A stretch of DNA of 64,000 nt. Origin: Vibrio sp. UCD-FRSSP16_30 (GTDB lineage: Bacteria; Pseudomonadota; Gammaproteobacteria; Enterobacterales; Vibrionaceae). This document shows, one piece after another, positions 28,252 through 38,026 of this stretch (positions within the stretch are counted from its first letter, which is position 1; every line of letters starts with the position of its first letter). The stretch is taken from the NCBI RefSeq assembly GCF_001676025.1, contig NZ_LZFW01000068.1:20397-84396 (forward strand), in the 5' to 3' direction. Below the pieces are notes generated by a model. It saw only the letters and a list, made by a program, of their open reading frames with translations, was not told where the DNA came from and searched no databases. The translations under genes and the position numbers were made by a program.

Positions 28252-28849
28252 TTCTACCACCTGAGTAATATATAAAGTCAGCTATTGCTGCCTTAAAAGG
28301 TCATCAGTTTTTTTACTGTGACAACAAGGTTCCAACTGAACCTTTAGATATCCCTAGCAGACGACTAACGTATGGGTAAAAACAACATAATAAATTAAGT
28401 GTTTAAAACTCGTTAAATACAGATATTTACCGGCATATTCTTTATTTTAATTAGAGTGCCATATTGTATATGAACATTGTTATTTTCAATTTAATACATT
28501 CTGTAATGATTAATAATTGAATAACGAATACTCAGCGTTGTACTGGGGAATCTTTTGTTACTAAAATAATACAATAAGATTTTACAACTTCAACAAAAAT
28601 AAGCGAAAATGACAAATTGCAAGTTAAAATTCAGACTTTAGTCACGAAAACTGACATATTCTGAATCTCTAACTAAGCTGTATGTAAATGCGGTGTTTTG
28701 TTGTTGTGGCGGGGTTGAAAGCTTATGTTACGTTTTTTAAACCTACATTTAATGGGGTATATCACGTTTGAGCTTCATATTAATGACGTAATTGAATCGA
28801 ACTGATATATTCATGCATAGATAATACATTATATAAGTAAACTAAAATT
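28252..28849. other. Intergenic region between divergent GntR genes
   Basis: About 600 A/T-rich bases without an ORF of coding character. A half-conserved operator-like sequence, AATACAATAAG, lies at 28569-28579 and matches one side of the TTGTATTACAATAAG-type sites; TTGTATATGAAC at 28464 is a weaker match. Autoregulation is possible but not established. I see no RNA gene. Confidence 0.3.
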
Positions 28850-29563
28850 ATGGCTGGATCATTTAATTCAATTGCAGGCTCTAAACGGAGTTTGCATGTA
28901 CAGGTTGCTCGTGAAATAGCACGAGGCATTCTATCTGGAGCTTTACCACAGGGGTCTATTTTACCTGGGGAAATGACGCTTTGTGAACAGTTCGGTATTA
29001 GTCGTACTGCACTTCGTGAAGCAGTAAAATTACTTACCTCTAAAGGACTGTTAGAGTCTCGTCCTAAAGTTGGTACTAAGGTTGTTAACCGTGCATATTG
29101 GAACTTCCTTGACCCTCAACTAATCGAATGGATGGACGGTTTAGCTGATATCGATCAGTTTTGTTTTCAATTCTTAGGTTTAAGACGAGCTATCGAACCT
29201 GAGGCTTGTGCGTTGGCTGCACAGTTTGCGACGGCTGAGCAACGTATTGAACTCTCTGAAACTTTTCAAGAGATGGTAGAGGTTGCCTCTGAAGAGGAGT
29301 TAAACATTGAGCGTTGGACGGATGTAGATATGCGATTCCATAGTTTAATTTTTAATTCAACTGGGAATGATTTCTATCTACCATTTGGCAATATTCTTAC
29401 GACTATGTTTGTTAACTTTATTGTGCATTCTTCAGAAGAAGGCAATACTTGCATAAATGAACACCGTGAAATTTATGATGCAATTATGGCAGGCAATAGC
29501 GATAAGGCACGACAAGCATCTGCTGAGCATCTGCAAGAAGGCAACCATCGTTTAGTGATTTAA
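28850..29563 (+). CDS. GntR-family regulator, FadR/FCD subgroup (copy 2)
   Basis: 237 residues, clearly paralogous to the divergent gene at 27541 (for example RSLHVQVAREIARGILSG, FGISRTALREAVKLLTSKGL, FQFLGLRRAIEPEACALAA). Winged helix about 12-80, FCD domain about 95-230 with DMRFHSLIF and EHREIYDAIM supplying the expected metal ligands. Two regulators with nearly the same recognition helix in one locus, and two operator variants among the target genes, suggest overlapping but distinct target sets. Terminator 30 bases downstream. Confidence 0.9.
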   Translation: MAGSFNSIAGSKRSLHVQVAREIARGILSGALPQGSILPGEMTLCEQFGISRTALREAVKLLTSKGLLESRPKVGTKVVNRAYWNFLDPQLIEWMDGLADIDQFCFQFLGLRRAIEPEACALAAQFATAEQRIELSETFQEMVEVASEEELNIERWTDVDMRFHSLIFNSTGNDFYLPFGNILTTMFVNFIVHSSEEGNTCINEHREIYDAIMAGNSDKARQASAEHLQEGNHRLVI

Positions 29564-29592
29564 ACGAGACAAGATATTGCTCTATATTTAGA

Positions 29593-29619
29593 AAAGCATA
29601 CTTAGGTATGCTTTTTTTG
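29593..29619 (+). terminator. Rho-independent terminator
   Basis: AAAGCATAC-TTAG-GTATGCTTT hairpin running into TTTT after the second GntR gene. Confidence 0.85.
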
Positions 29620-29751
29620 TATTAATTTAAAAAATTTTTTAAAAAATTTGAGGTTACATTAGTTACATTTCTCTTACTAATGAGAAATTTAGCTATATAA
29701 TAATACTAAATGGTCGATAGGCCACCTTCTGCAACGTTCAAGAGACCTAAT

Positions 29752-31617
29752 ATGACAGAATCTCTACTACCGAATATTATTCAATTTCTGAGTCAAATTG
29801 ACCCGTTTGACAAGATCCCTAAGCCAGCGCTTCGTGAATTGGCTTCTCAGGTGCAAATTACTTATTTGAGCAAGGGAGAAGATGTTGATCTTTGCTCTGA
29901 AGGTGAAGAAAAATATCTTTATATTGTTCGAACTGGCTCAATGGAGCAACGTAAAGCAGATGGTGTGCTTAGGGCTCGATTGGGTGCGGAAGATCTATTT
30001 GGCTTCACCTTTTTAGACTCTACAATTGATAGTGACAAAGGTTATAAAGCGGTCGCCATTGAACATACATTACTGTATTTGATTTCTCATTCTGCATTGC
30101 AGCAACTCTTCAAATCGTCTCCAGAAAGTGCTGAGCATTTTGCTTCTCAAGCTCAAGTTCGTTTAAAGTCTGCATTGGATGTGGTTTGGTCAGATAAAGA
30201 AAAAGGGCTCTTTATTAAAAGAGTTCAAGAGGTTGCAAGCGGACGCGTTGCCGTAGTACAAGCTGACCAAACTATTCAAGAAGTTGCCCACGAAATGCGC
30301 ATTGTTAAGCGTACTTCATGTGCGGTTATTTATGATAAAAATGAAATCGTTGGTTTGATCACAGATAGAGATATGACCAAGCGTGTGATTGCTTTAGGTG
30401 CTTCTATCGATCAGCCTATTTCGACGGTAATGACCTATTCTCCATTAACCATTAAACCCGATGATTTGGTATTACATGCCGCCTCGATAATGATGCAGTT
30501 TAATATCAGAAACTTACCGATTGTTGAAAACAATAAGGTTCTGGGTTTATTAACAACTTCGCACCTTGTACAAAATCACCGTGTGCAAGCAATTTTCTTG
30601 ATTGAAAAAATCAAATACGCCACTAGCGTCTCAACATTGGCAAGTTTTACCCCAGAACGACAAGCTATTTTTGAAGCTTTAGTTGAGGGTAAAGTTGGGC
30701 CTGAAGTCATTGGTCAAGTAATGACGATGATTTTTGATGCTTACACTCGCCGAATCATTCAAATCTCTATTGATAAACTGGGACCACCACCGTGTGAGTT
30801 TGCCTGGATTGTTGCAGGCTCTCATGCTCGAAACGAAGTCCATATGCTTTCGGACCAAGATAGTGCGATTGTGCTTGCTGATGATGTCACAGAGAATGAC
30901 AAAATCTACTTCAAACATCTTTCAAGTTTGGTTTGTAATGGATTATCCAGTTGTGATTACCCGCTATGTTCGGGTAATTATATGGCAATGAACCCTAAAT
31001 GGTGCCAGCCTGTTAGCACATGGAAACATTATTATAAGAAATGGGTAGCAAACCCTGAGTATGAACGTCTATTAAACATCAGTGTCTTCTTAGAAATTCG
31101 TTCCATTTATGGTAATAACCATTATGAGAAGATACTGAAAGATGAAATGTACAAAAACATTCGAGAGAGCCGTGAATTTTTGTTGATGTTGACTAACGAT
31201 GCAGTGAACACCAGTCCACCGCTTGGGATCTTTAACAGTTTAGTGCTTGAAAAATCAGGCGAAAACAAAAAGACATTGAATGTGAAGAAGTACGCGATTA
31301 CGTTAATTATCGATTTAGCGCGTATTTATGGTTTAGCGGTGGAGAGTGATCACTCTGCAACGGATAAACGTTTTCAGGCGGCTTATGAAAACGGATTTTT
31401 GTCTGAAGATTCCTACAAAAATATCTTAGGTGCGTATGAGTTCATCCTTTCATTTAGGTTTAACCATCAGCTTACCGCACTAAAAAATGGTGAAGAGCCA
31501 GATAACAACATCGATCCAAATAGCTTTGGTAGTTTTGAACGAGGCCATTTGAAAGATGCATTTAGGATCATCGCTGATTTACAAGAAGCGGCTAAGGTTA
31601 GATTTGGGACACGATAA
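29752..31617 (+). CDS. cNMP-binding / CBS / DUF294 nucleotidyltransferase-like signalling protein
   Basis: 621 residues from ATG 29752 (MTESLLPNIIQFLSQIDPFD); ATG 29710 would add 14. Domains in order: a cyclic-nucleotide-binding-like fold (about 15-135), two CBS repeats (about 160-285, with VVQADQTIQEVAHEMR and LITDRDMTKRVIALG), and the DUF294 GlnD-like nucleotidyltransferase domain with GSHARNEVHMLSDQDSAIVL, where the acidic pair is kept, then the DUF294 C-terminal helices. The target of modification is unknown. It is followed after three bases by an exonuclease gene, a pairing common beside acetate-uptake genes in gammaproteobacteria. Confidence 0.85.
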   Translation: MTESLLPNIIQFLSQIDPFDKIPKPALRELASQVQITYLSKGEDVDLCSEGEEKYLYIVRTGSMEQRKADGVLRARLGAEDLFGFTFLDSTIDSDKGYKAVAIEHTLLYLISHSALQQLFKSSPESAEHFASQAQVRLKSALDVVWSDKEKGLFIKRVQEVASGRVAVVQADQTIQEVAHEMRIVKRTSCAVIYDKNEIVGLITDRDMTKRVIALGASIDQPISTVMTYSPLTIKPDDLVLHAASIMMQFNIRNLPIVENNKVLGLLTTSHLVQNHRVQAIFLIEKIKYATSVSTLASFTPERQAIFEALVEGKVGPEVIGQVMTMIFDAYTRRIIQISIDKLGPPPCEFAWIVAGSHARNEVHMLSDQDSAIVLADDVTENDKIYFKHLSSLVCNGLSSCDYPLCSGNYMAMNPKWCQPVSTWKHYYKKWVANPEYERLLNISVFLEIRSIYGNNHYEKILKDEMYKNIRESREFLLMLTNDAVNTSPPLGIFNSLVLEKSGENKKTLNVKKYAITLIIDLARIYGLAVESDHSATDKRFQAAYENGFLSEDSYKNILGAYEFILSFRFNHQLTALKNGEEPDNNIDPNSFGSFERGHLKDAFRIIADLQEAAKVRFGTR

Positions 31618-31620
31618 TCT

Positions 31621-32328
31621 ATGTTGAAATTCTTTCATCCTTTAGAGCGCACAAAACGGATGCGTAAGACGCTAGTAGACAATACGGCAACGTCTCAGTT
31701 GTTTCGTCGATTACTAGAAAGCCCGTCACCAGAGGTAAGCACTTTATCCAGTGAATTGGATTACATTATCTTGGATTTGGAAACCACTGGATTAGACAGT
31801 TTAAATGACATAATCCTATCGATAGGGTGGGTGGTTCTTTCAAAAAGAAAGATCGATCTTGCCGGTGCTTGTCATTATTACATCAACCAAGAATCACAGG
31901 TTAAGCCCGAAACGGCGATCATCAATCACATTACGCCAGAGATGCTCAATGAAGGTGTCTCTATTCATGATGCAATGAAAGCTTTTTATGATGCTGCATT
32001 GGGCAAGGTGATTGTTGCTCATGGTTGTGTGGTTGAGACAAACTTTATTAATCAGTACCTTAAAACTCATTACCATGTGTGGGATCTTCCTTTTATATGG
32101 TTAGATACTTTATGTATTGAGAAGAAAATGGCTAAGGCGCGCAATGATGTTGAAGACGTTGATCTGACTTTATCTGGTACTCGAGCGCGTTATAAACTTC
32201 CTGAATACAACGGACATAACGCACTTTGCGATGCATTATCAACTGCTGAATTGTTGATGGCGCAGATAAAGCGTTTAGAACCTGATCAAGATATTAAGTT
32301 TGGCTATTTGTATAAACTAGGAAACTAG
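31621..32328 (+). CDS. DnaQ-like 3'-5' exonuclease
   Basis: 235 residues. ExoI motif DYIILDLETTGLD (DxE acidic pair), ExoII around IVAHGCVVETNFINQYL and ExoIII YNGHNALCDALSTAELL (HxxxxxD) are all present, so it should be active. It resembles the epsilon subunit of DNA polymerase III but is a stand-alone paralog. It follows the DUF294 gene by three bases, so they form an operon; the shared function is unknown. Confidence 0.88.
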   Translation: MLKFFHPLERTKRMRKTLVDNTATSQLFRRLLESPSPEVSTLSSELDYIILDLETTGLDSLNDIILSIGWVVLSKRKIDLAGACHYYINQESQVKPETAIINHITPEMLNEGVSIHDAMKAFYDAALGKVIVAHGCVVETNFINQYLKTHYHVWDLPFIWLDTLCIEKKMAKARNDVEDVDLTLSGTRARYKLPEYNGHNALCDALSTAELLMAQIKRLEPDQDIKFGYLYKLGN

Positions 32329-32367
32329 CTTGATACAGCACTGAAAAGTCAGTGAGTTTAAACGAAT

Positions 32368-32404
32368 AAATGCCAGTTTCATAAAGTGAAACTGGCATTT
32401 TTTA
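32368..32404. terminator. Rho-independent terminator
   Basis: AAATGCCAGTTTC pairs with GAAACTGGCATTT around ATAAAGT, then TTTT. It lies between the convergent exonuclease and porin genes and could serve both. Confidence 0.85.
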
Positions 32405-32459
32405 TAGCTAAAATTATATTCAAAAGGTTTAGAAGCTATAAGCGTTTTAAACGCAAGAC

Positions 32460-33140
32460 TTAGAAGCTGTAAGTTAGACCTACACGGCTACGAAGTTCGC
32501 GCGTTGCACTTTTTGAACTTGTGCTCGCATCACCAAATTCAACATACGGATACCAGTCACCAAATTTGCGACCCGCGGTTAGGTTTAATTCGTAGTTTTC
32601 TTCTGAGTGATCATAGATGTCGTAACCATCTGCATTGTAGTAGTTAGCTTCAAAGCCAAACTTCCACTGTTCTATTGAGTAATTAATATTACCTGTAATA
32701 CGGTGACGGTATTGTGTGTCATCGCCATCACTGTACGTTTTAATATCGTAACGATAACGAGCGCTTAACTTAAGACCCTTAACACTATCAAGAGCGTAAG
32801 TTGCACGTAATTGAGGCTTATATGTCATGCCACTACTACGGCCCTCAATTGGCATACCGGGTTGAATAGTCCAGTTAGTGCCATCAATTTTATGACGGTA
32901 ACCTAAATCGAGCTCCCAGCCATTGTTCTTAAGATCTTGCATAAATTCGCCATCTTCACCTTTAAACTTCAGTTCCCCACTAAAGTAGAAGTTTCCGATG
33001 CTATCGCCCATTTTGATACGGCTAGAGTGCTGCTCCGTGTGGCTCTTATATTCGTGACGGACATTGATTGATGCTGCATTTACTGAAGTTGCGGCAACTG
33101 TTGTCAGTAGAGCAAGAATAACTTTGTTTGAAGATTTCAT
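32460..33140 (-). CDS. kdgM: KdgM-family oligosaccharide porin
   Basis: 226 residues from ATG 33140 (AGGG upstream); the open frame runs further but the signal peptide MKSSNKVILALLTTVAATSVNA starts here. The mature part begins ASINVRHEYKSHTEQHSSRI, the typical KdgM first strand, and ends GLTYSF with the C-terminal Phe needed for outer-membrane assembly. It should form a 12-stranded monomeric channel for acidic oligosaccharides, here oligoalginate. The operator and CRP site at 33172-33228 place it in the alginate regulon. Confidence 0.9.
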   Translation of the reverse strand: MKSSNKVILALLTTVAATSVNAASINVRHEYKSHTEQHSSRIKMGDSIGNFYFSGELKFKGEDGEFMQDLKNNGWELDLGYRHKIDGTNWTIQPGMPIEGRSSGMTYKPQLRATYALDSVKGLKLSARYRYDIKTYSDGDDTQYRHRITGNINYSIEQWKFGFEANYYNADGYDIYDHSEENYELNLTAGRKFGDWYPYVEFGDASTSSKSATRELRSRVGLTYSF

Positions 33141-33171
33141 TTGATAACCCTGTGAGTCATTGTTGGTGTTA

Positions 33172-33228
33172 ATGTATGACAAATATAATAAGGATTAGAT
33201 TGCATATCTGCATGTGACCAGGCTCACT
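33172..33228 (-). promoter_or_regulatory. Porin operator and CRP site
   Basis: On the minus strand TTGTCATACAT at 33182-33172, followed by TA, identical to the sites ahead of the two other porins, lies 32 nt upstream of the start codon. TGTGACCAGGCTCACT at 33213-33228 is a near-perfect CRP dyad. The rest of the gap to 33637 contains a hairpin GCAAGCG/CGCTTGC (33573-33598) that may end the PL7 transcript. Confidence 0.7.
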
Positions 33229-33637
33229 GAACATTGGTGTTTTAGCTGTTTTTAGTTGTCGCTGAACTAACTATTGAAACTAACCGTATGATTTATATGA
33301 GATTAATCACATTAAGCATTTGCATGCATAAAAATAGCTAAAGCATGGGTTATGTGGTGTAACTCGAATGGAATTTAGGTATTTTCATTGTTTTGTATAA
33401 TGTTTAAAAAATAATTTAGTGACTGTGCTCACAAGTTGCCGTTCAGGCTGGAACTGTGGCGATATCTTGTAAACATGTGATACTACAAAGCTATGCTGTA
33501 ACTGGGGTCAAAATCGTAATAATGAGCAGTTACTAGGGGAGTGGAGTGAGAGTATAAAAGGGAGGTTTAACAGCAAGCGACTGAATTAAGCCGCTTGCCG
33601 ATACTATTAATTGAACGTTGTTGTAAGCAAGCTTTGC

Positions 33638-34666
33638 TTACTCGTGTTCAATTGCGATTTTGCTGAAACTTACGTCAAATACGCCGTTTGTACTGCCGGG
33701 TTTTAATTGCGGGTAGATCCCTGCTTTGAAGTAGAAGCTATTTGATGGGTTTGTCCAATTTTTCGAAAGGGTATAGCTGTTACCATCAGATTTGATGGTT
33801 TGTCCCCATAGAATGCGTTTCTCAACATTAGCTGCTTTAATGACGATACCTTGTTGATCGACATTTATCATGTAGGAAAACTCCTCGCCTACTTTAGCTT
33901 TACCAAGATCGATACTGAATGGGTGGCAATGGGAATTAGAACATTTATTGTTACCTTCAACAAAATTATCGTTGATGATTGCTCGTATTGGACGTGAGTT
34001 ACCTTCCCATAACAATTTAACTAAAGCTTGCTTGATATGCTGACCGTGAACTTGACCAATCACGACTTTAGGTTGGGAAACATTTGGGGCTTGTTTAATA
34101 GTGAGGGTGCTTTCAAGGCGGTGTGCGTTGTTGTCCTGAATATGCCAGTTTTGCTTGTCAGTATTACAGCCACTTTGGGTTTTATAATGATAAAGCTCTC
34201 TTAGTTCAGAGCGAACGTAACTAGTATTTTCAGTCGTTGCCAGTGAAGGATCGCTTAAATTTACTTTAAAATGGGTGTGACCATCATTACCTATATAAAA
34301 GTAATCTACATAAGATGTTTTTTCGGATAAAGAAGCGTTACTACCACGGCAACCACCGGGAACCAATTCGGCAGCAGATGAACCACCTGAAATTGAATGG
34401 TCAAAATTGTCTCTAAAATAGGTTTTACTGATCGGAAGGGTTAACTTCCATTGGTTGATATTCCAATCGCTATCACTGTCTGTATTAGTATTTTTGACTG
34501 ACTCAACATAATTGTTGAGTTCATTTGCAGTGCTTTTATCTATTGTACTCGTGTTTTCAATGACATTTTTAATATCATTGCTAGGAGTAGAACTGGTTCC
34601 ACTATTACAACCAGATAGTGCTAAAAGTATAATAATAAAACCATACTTACTATGTTTCATATTCAT
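33638..34666 (-). CDS. PL7 alginate lyase, lipoprotein
   Basis: Endolytic alginate lyase anchored by a lipid. 342 residues: lipobox LALSGC with Cys20, a Ser/Thr/Asn-rich linker to about 65, then the PL7 beta-jelly-roll. The three PL7 signatures are visible: RSELREL at 152-158, QVH at 205-207 and YFKAGIYPQ at 312-320; catalytic Arg, Gln, His and Tyr are all kept. Within PL7, QIH is associated with G- or mixed-block cleavage and QVH with poly-M preference, so this one probably prefers M-rich alginate. Cys106, Cys167, Cys242 and Cys247 could form disulfides. No operator of the locus type was found upstream. Confidence 0.92.
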   Translation of the reverse strand: MNMKHSKYGFIIILLALSGCNSGTSSTPSNDIKNVIENTSTIDKSTANELNNYVESVKNTNTDSDSDWNINQWKLTLPISKTYFRDNFDHSISGGSSAAELVPGGCRGSNASLSEKTSYVDYFYIGNDGHTHFKVNLSDPSLATTENTSYVRSELRELYHYKTQSGCNTDKQNWHIQDNNAHRLESTLTIKQAPNVSQPKVVIGQVHGQHIKQALVKLLWEGNSRPIRAIINDNFVEGNNKCSNSHCHPFSIDLGKAKVGEEFSYMINVDQQGIVIKAANVEKRILWGQTIKSDGNSYTLSKNWTNPSNSFYFKAGIYPQLKPGSTNGVFDVSFSKIAIEHE

Positions 34667-35383
34667 TGAGTTAATGCCAGTTTATTCTTAATTATTATTT
34701 ATTCTCACATATTTGTATGGAGTCTCATAGATGTATTGGTGAAATATTAAAGTGCAATATGCAATACATCGCAATGACATTAATTTGGAATAGATAGTGA
34801 TCCAAACAAGAAATATATTATTAGTGACTTTTAACTGTCGTTATTGGAAATAATTAGAATAAGAGGCGATAGTGCATGGTCTTATTGTTTCATATTAATG
34901 CTCAGCTCAGATTTCTGATAATAACTGGCTAGTGATTTTAATATAGTTGGTGTTTTAATGACTATGTTAACGACAGGATACTCCATTGAATGCACTAGGC
35001 ACTAGATAACTCACATTTCTTATAGTCATACTTTTAGATGGTTTAGAAAGTAGGTTTATTTAGGAAATAGTAGTATTTATGATGCTGGATTCATATCGAA
35101 TCTAAGAGTTATACCGTGATTTATTTTATTGGAAACAAATGTTGCACTGCTAGAAAAACTTGATATTGTCAGATTTATGTATAAATAGCCATTATGAGAC
35201 TGGTTTCTTTTGTGGGTTAATCATCTGGAATTCCTCTATTTTGCAGGTTATTCCTCTGTATTTTTACTGTTTTTATGATTGTAAGCTGTAGCGGCTTATT
35301 TCTTAAACCAATTTAAACAGTGTCATTAGCGATATTCCCAAATTCCAGTGATAGTTCAATCTAAGCTCAAAATCCTGCCTTCG
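34667..35383. other. Intergenic region between divergent PL7 and porin genes
   Basis: About 700 A/T-rich bases without a supportable gene, terminator or known repeat. The promoters of PL7 (left) and of the porin at 35468 (right) must lie here, but I could not pick a convincing PL7 promoter. Confidence 0.4.
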
Positions 35384-35428
35384 TCACAGTTTGTAACCAA
35401 ATGTTACCTTAATCTATTTGTCATACAT
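35384..35428 (+). promoter_or_regulatory. Conserved porin promoter block, cassette 1
   Basis: TCACAGTTTGTAAC at 35384-35397, then 20 bases, then TTGTCATACAT plus TA at 35418. The same two blocks with the same 34-base offset occur ahead of the second porin cassette (38628 and 38662). The second block is the operator; the first may be an activator half-site or carry the -35. Confidence 0.65.
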
Positions 35429-35467
35429 TAGGTTCAATATTCAAATGGATATAAAGGTAAATTCTTC

Positions 35468-36223
35468 ATGACTAAATCTAAAATTGCTCTAGCTGTTGTA
35501 GCTACTATTTTTGCTGGCTCTGCATGTGCAGGCCAAATTGATTATCGCGCAGAATACAAACACAACTCAGATGAATACCAACATCGCATCAAGCTCGGGT
35601 CTTCAGTAAATGCTGCTGACCATACTAAGGTCTATTTTAGTGTTGAACAAAAATGGAATAGTAATGACAAATCAGATTACTGGAACGAAGTAGAACGTGG
35701 TGACTCAGAGTTTGATTGGGGTGTTCGTTACGCACTAACTAAAAATTGGTATTTACAACCAGGTATGCCAATTACGTTCTCAACAGAAAAAACCACTTAT
35801 AAACCTCAATTCCGTGTTGGTTATAAAGCTGACTTTGGTTTGACTACTGCAATTCGTTACCGTCATGAATTCCAAACTTATACAAGTGATGCTGGCACTA
35901 CAAGCGATGTTGATGGTCAATCAATAGAGCGTGCAGGAAAAACAATACAACAAGGTAAAATCACTTTAACTGGTTCATATAAGTTGCCTGTAAAAAGTTT
36001 GAAAAACTTGAAGTTAAGCTATGAAGCTAACTATAACCACAATTACGACAATATCCGTGTTGAAAATAATAAAAATTGGGGTTGGGATGCTGGTGTGATC
36101 ATTGGCTATCAAGTTTCAAACTTCCAACCATACGTCGAACTTTGGGACGTGAAGGGTAAGACTGGTACTAAAACCGATACTCGTCAGTTAAGAACTCGCG
36201 TTGGTTTGAAATACAAGTTCTAA
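35468..36223 (+). CDS. kdgM: KdgM-family porin, cassette 1
   Basis: 251 residues. Signal peptide MTKSKIALAVVATIFAGSACA, mature barrel starting GQIDYRAEYKHNSDEYQHRI and ending RVGLKYKF with terminal Phe. It is much closer to the porin at 38711 than to the one at 32460 (shared GDSEFDWGVRYA and TTYKPQFRVGYKADFGLTTA). It is followed after 80 nt by a multi-domain lipoprotein gene without an intervening terminator, so the two are co-transcribed. It probably passes oligoalginate through the outer membrane. Confidence 0.9.
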   Translation: MTKSKIALAVVATIFAGSACAGQIDYRAEYKHNSDEYQHRIKLGSSVNAADHTKVYFSVEQKWNSNDKSDYWNEVERGDSEFDWGVRYALTKNWYLQPGMPITFSTEKTTYKPQFRVGYKADFGLTTAIRYRHEFQTYTSDAGTTSDVDGQSIERAGKTIQQGKITLTGSYKLPVKSLKNLKLSYEANYNHNYDNIRVENNKNWGWDAGVIIGYQVSNFQPYVELWDVKGKTGTKTDTRQLRTRVGLKYKF

Positions 36224-36303
36224 CGTTAATACGAATTATATTTATTGAAGGGGTGAAACTCTGCGCCTTCAATATATAGCTAACAGAATATAAGAGAGAT
36301 ATT

Positions 36304-37707
36304 ATGAAAATTTCTAAATCAGTTGTCGCAGTTGCGGTATCAAGTGTACTGTTATTTGGTTGTGATTTTGATGTTGGCCCACAAAGCAATGCTCCGGCTG
36401 CTGGTAACGGTAACTCAGGTAGTGTTGTAGTTCCTGGACCGGGTGGTTCTGCTGCTAATAAATTAGTGCAAATTACTGATACATCAACATCTGATACTGG
36501 TGAACTTCGTTTAAAACTTGCGGATGGTTCAACTCAAGCTGTTGTACCTTCTATTGCAAAAGGTAAGTTGACCGTTGATTTGACTTACGTTAATGAAGAC
36601 CCAACTCAAATTGATGATGGGAATGGTAATAATGCATACATCACTCTTTTCGGTAGTGGTACTAGTAACTCAAACCTAGTGGGTGAAATTGCCTTGAATA
36701 ACGATGGTGATATTTTCCACCGTACTAATCAAGGTAAACCAGATCTATCTACTACTCCGGACACTTCATTTAAAGCAGGTGACAAAGTAGCCGTCGAGAT
36801 GACTTGGGGTGATGGAGAATATTCATTCAAAGTTGATGGTAAATCATTTGGTCCTTTCCCTTGTTCAGCTGAGACTGCCCCAGTTCAAGTGATTGCTCTT
36901 AAAATGGGTGATAATAGTCACACTACTCCTTATAAACTGTTAGTTGATAACTTCAAAGTGTACAACGTTGCTGCGACAGGTGATGAAAAAGTATTTGCTG
37001 ATGATTTTGAAGGTCGTGCAGTAGGTCAAGATCTTTCGGGTAACCCTTACAATAGTAATTCAAATGAAGCTGTTGTTATTGGTGAAGGTGGTACTGACGC
37101 AGGTAATGGTGTAGCCACTGGCGCTGTAACTGAAGATTTTGAAGGTTATTCTATTGGCGCTGCTGTTGACTCTACTTATAAAGTTAAAGGCGATGCTGAT
37201 GCGACAGCGCTGATTGCTGCTGACCCAGCAAATGCAAATGGTAAAGCTTTACAGATTAAGGATGGTAGTACTGCAACTAAACCTGTTGTAGGTCGAGAAT
37301 TTGCCAATGGTGCAGCAGATACTGGTTCGGTTTCAGCTTCATTCTATGTATCTAAAGATGGTTACAATAAAAAATCTTCTTATCTTTACCTAGGTACTGA
37401 CGCGGGTGCTTCTTCAGGCAAACGTTTTGCTGAAGTTGTGATTGGCGGAGATTCAGTGAAATTTAGAGAAGCAGATGGTTCTACGCAAACGGTTCTTCAG
37501 AAATACACTAGAGATACATGGGTGAATGTTGCTATTTCTTGGAAAGGTACTGATGTGACAGTTACTGTTGATGGCACAGAATATAAAGGATTGGTGGCAG
37601 AAAATGCTTCTGCAGGAGCACCAAGTGCATTTGCTATGTACGGTGGTGACAACAGTTCAACCGGCACTATAACGTACTTTGATAACCTAAATAGTGATTT
37701 ATTCTAG
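36304..37707 (+). CDS. Lipoprotein with two carbohydrate-binding-like domains, cassette 1
   Basis: 467 residues. Lipobox LLFGC with Cys20, followed by Asp at +2. Two beta-rich, Asp/Gly-rich modules follow: A at about 50-240 (NKLVQITDTSTSDTGELRLK to DNFKVYNV) and B at about 270-467 (EDFEGYSIGAA to TYFDNLNSDLF), each ending in a D-N-F/L strand typical of concanavalin-like carbohydrate-binding folds. I see none of the PL6, PL7 or PL17 catalytic motifs. Modules of the A type accompany some Vibrio alginate lyases (recalled, not searched), so it is probably an alginate-binding surface lipoprotein working with the porin. A strong terminator follows. Confidence 0.7.
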   Translation: MKISKSVVAVAVSSVLLFGCDFDVGPQSNAPAAGNGNSGSVVVPGPGGSAANKLVQITDTSTSDTGELRLKLADGSTQAVVPSIAKGKLTVDLTYVNEDPTQIDDGNGNNAYITLFGSGTSNSNLVGEIALNNDGDIFHRTNQGKPDLSTTPDTSFKAGDKVAVEMTWGDGEYSFKVDGKSFGPFPCSAETAPVQVIALKMGDNSHTTPYKLLVDNFKVYNVAATGDEKVFADDFEGRAVGQDLSGNPYNSNSNEAVVIGEGGTDAGNGVATGAVTEDFEGYSIGAAVDSTYKVKGDADATALIAADPANANGKALQIKDGSTATKPVVGREFANGAADTGSVSASFYVSKDGYNKKSSYLYLGTDAGASSGKRFAEVVIGGDSVKFREADGSTQTVLQKYTRDTWVNVAISWKGTDVTVTVDGTEYKGLVAENASAGAPSAFAMYGGDNSSTGTITYFDNLNSDLF

Positions 37708-37734
37708 ATTATAGATCGCTCATTGACTCTTTTA

Positions 37735-37762
37735 AAAGACCGGCATTTTGCCGGTCTTTTTT
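37735..37762 (+). terminator. Rho-independent terminator of cassette 1
   Basis: AAAGACCGGCA-TTT-TGCCGGTCTTT hairpin running into further T, 28 bases after the stop. Confidence 0.9.
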
Positions 37763-38026
37763 TATCTAATTTGTGTATCTCGTATTTTATCAAAAAGGTT
37801 GTGATTGGAGGCGCGCTGCTAGGTAAGATGATTGACATCCTCACAATATGATATTTTGTTGATTATTTTTTGATAAAAGCTACAACTATGACATACAGGT
37901 TAATTGTGCTTGTCTGTTTTTCCTTAATCATATATAGCAATATTTATTCATCATCAACGTTTAGTCAGATAGTTACTATCTTCACGAACTTATTGTCTAT
38001 CTAATTCCGCTCAACCTACTACTCAT

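Noticed and set aside
33478..33488. TGATACTACAA as an operator between PL7 and the porin
   Set aside because: Degenerate left arm and not positioned upstream of a start on the right strand.
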